Shown: positions 62,593 to 64,000 of the stretch, piece after piece
Numbering within the stretch: position 1 is the first letter of the stretch
Layout: each line of letters begins with the position of its first letter
Assembly: GCA_014529385.2 (NCBI GenBank)
Contig: CM043953.1
Coordinates: 112,936,549 to 113,000,548 of the forward strand
Length of the DNA: 64,000 nucleotides
Reading direction: 5' to 3'
Origin: Adiantum capillus-veneris
Taxonomy: Eukaryota; Streptophyta; Polypodiopsida; Polypodiales; Pteridaceae
The notes under the pieces: model-generated
The model's input: only the letters and a program-made list of their open reading frames with translations
Databases searched by the model: none
What the model was told of the DNA's origin: nothing
Made by a program: the position numbers and the translations under genes

Positions 62593-63399
62593 GCTTCCAC
62601 CATCAAAGCTCCAAAAGAGGATGATCATTGCAAAGGATCACCTCTCTCCTATGCTTGGGGAATGGTAAGGGAGCACGATGCCTTCATCTTGTTTGACCCT
62701 AGCTCTACTCATAACTTCATATCAACGGAGTTGGCCACCAAGTTGGGCATCTTGTTTGACCCTGTCTCTACTCACAACTTCATATCAACAGAGTTGGCCA
62801 CCAAGTTGGGCATTCAAGCTTTCAAGATGGGAGATACTATAATAGTTGACATAGTTTTCAAGGGACAACAAGCCTGCGTTACTCCTTTGATTGGAAAGTT
62901 GAGCCTTCATGTCCAAAGCTATGTCGACAAAGAAGACTTTTTCATCTCTCCTCTCCAACATGAGGATGCTATCCTAGGGGCACCATGGTTCAACCACATG
63001 GCTACCGACATGAAGTTCCCTAAAAGGAGAATCTACTTCACCTGCAGGGGAAAGAACATGTATATAGATGCTAGTGAGTCTCGTCGTACTATACCACTTG
63101 TAAATCTTCTTGCTTTTGATAAATCAATGAAGAGCTCAGTTTTTGCGTACATGATTTTTGTCAAAGAGTCTCCAAAAGATTCTTATGCTTCATCAAATGT
63201 AAATGGTAGGAATCAAGAAGAGTTAGACTTGTATAGTTTTCTAAAAATATTCCAAGATGTGTTCATTGATGATATCCCTATGGAATTACCTTCAAAACAA
63301 GGGGATGATGACCATTGAATTGAGCTCCTACCAGGAAGCTCACTGCCTAAGAAGCCTCCTTATCGAGTTTCCAAAGCTCAACAAGAGGATATCATGAGG
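62593..63399 (+). pseudogene. Ty3/gypsy protease-to-RT junction fragment
   Basis: Open at 62662-63318. Retropepsin-like STHNFISTELATKLGI with FDPSS in place of the D-S/T-G active site, so it is probably inactive. Then LIGKLSLHVQSYVDKEDFF, LGAPWFNHMATDMKFPKR and FQDVFIDDIPMELPSKQGDD. TGA at 63316 is followed by IELLPGSSLPKKPPYRVS and QQEDIMR, the start of RT, where homology ends at ATGAGG. A 63-bp block (62685-62747) is tandemly repeated at 62748-62810, duplicating 21 residues at the active-site segment. Confidence 0.85.
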
Positions 63400-63808
<409 letters not shown>

Positions 63809-63867
63809 CCAAATATAACACTGAGATTAGACAATCTAAAATTCCAAGATTGCATCCAAATATGCAT

Positions 63868-63934
<67 letters not shown>

Positions 63935-64000
63935 GTCTTTCTTATATTGCATTCTTGTAATAATATACATCTTTATGAACCAGCTTACACGGCATCTATA

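Overview
The window looks like intergenic nuclear DNA from a land plant. A fern or another non-seed plant fits the retrotransposon families best, but the species cannot be fixed from sequence alone. I found no intact host gene. The content is layered LTR retrotransposons, smaller DNA transposons, very many long (GA)n/(CT)n tracts and three broken copies of host genes (POP5, histone H4, a DEAD-box RNA helicase).

Layout. 0-9.3 kb: a LINE endonuclease relic (579-1573, minus), then a local tandem array interrupted by a young, intact Ty1/copia element (3417-8592; 322-bp LTRs, about 5 differences between them, target duplication CTAAC). 9.3-19 kb: decayed pieces: a possible copia leader, a Ty3/gypsy gag relic (+), a gypsy RT/RNase H relic (-), a (TA)n tract and a LINE C-terminal relic. 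19.6-28 kb: two short inverted-repeat elements, a POP5 retrocopy, a histone H4 pseudogene, a CACTA-like element and a DEAD-box helicase pseudogene.

28.5-59.6 kb is one three-level nest. Element A is a Ty3/gypsy of the dual-RNase H (Tat-type) class with about 2.07-kb LTRs; it spans 28523-59642. Its 5' LTR was split by element B, a 20.5-kb gypsy element (30340-50812; target duplication ATCAT, LTRs about 3% apart). B was itself hit by a 1434-bp solo LTR (44716-46149; target duplication GCGT). Removing each insertion restores the older sequence.

Element B is the most unusual object here. Its non-coding leader and its non-coding stretch after pol carry nine copies of a 24-bp palindrome (half-site AGACATCATACG and its inverse). 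Its pol product has a duplicated H2C2 zinc-binding module before the integrase core. It also has a second retropepsin-like domain after the integrase, followed by a tail of repeated Q-[IV]-W-[IV]-P-K peptides. A separate frame of about 1090 codons with a coiled coil lies between pol and the 3' LTR. All of B's large frames except the pol core carry stops or frameshifts, so this copy is probably dead. A relative of B lacking RT-integrase lies on the minus strand at 60.7-62.6 kb.

Element A has two small tandem frames in its leader that look like diverged duplicates of one 70-residue protein. 59.6-64 kb: the B relative, a short inverted-repeat insertion inside it, a gypsy protease fragment (+), the probable end of a DNA transposon and two long (CT)n tracts.
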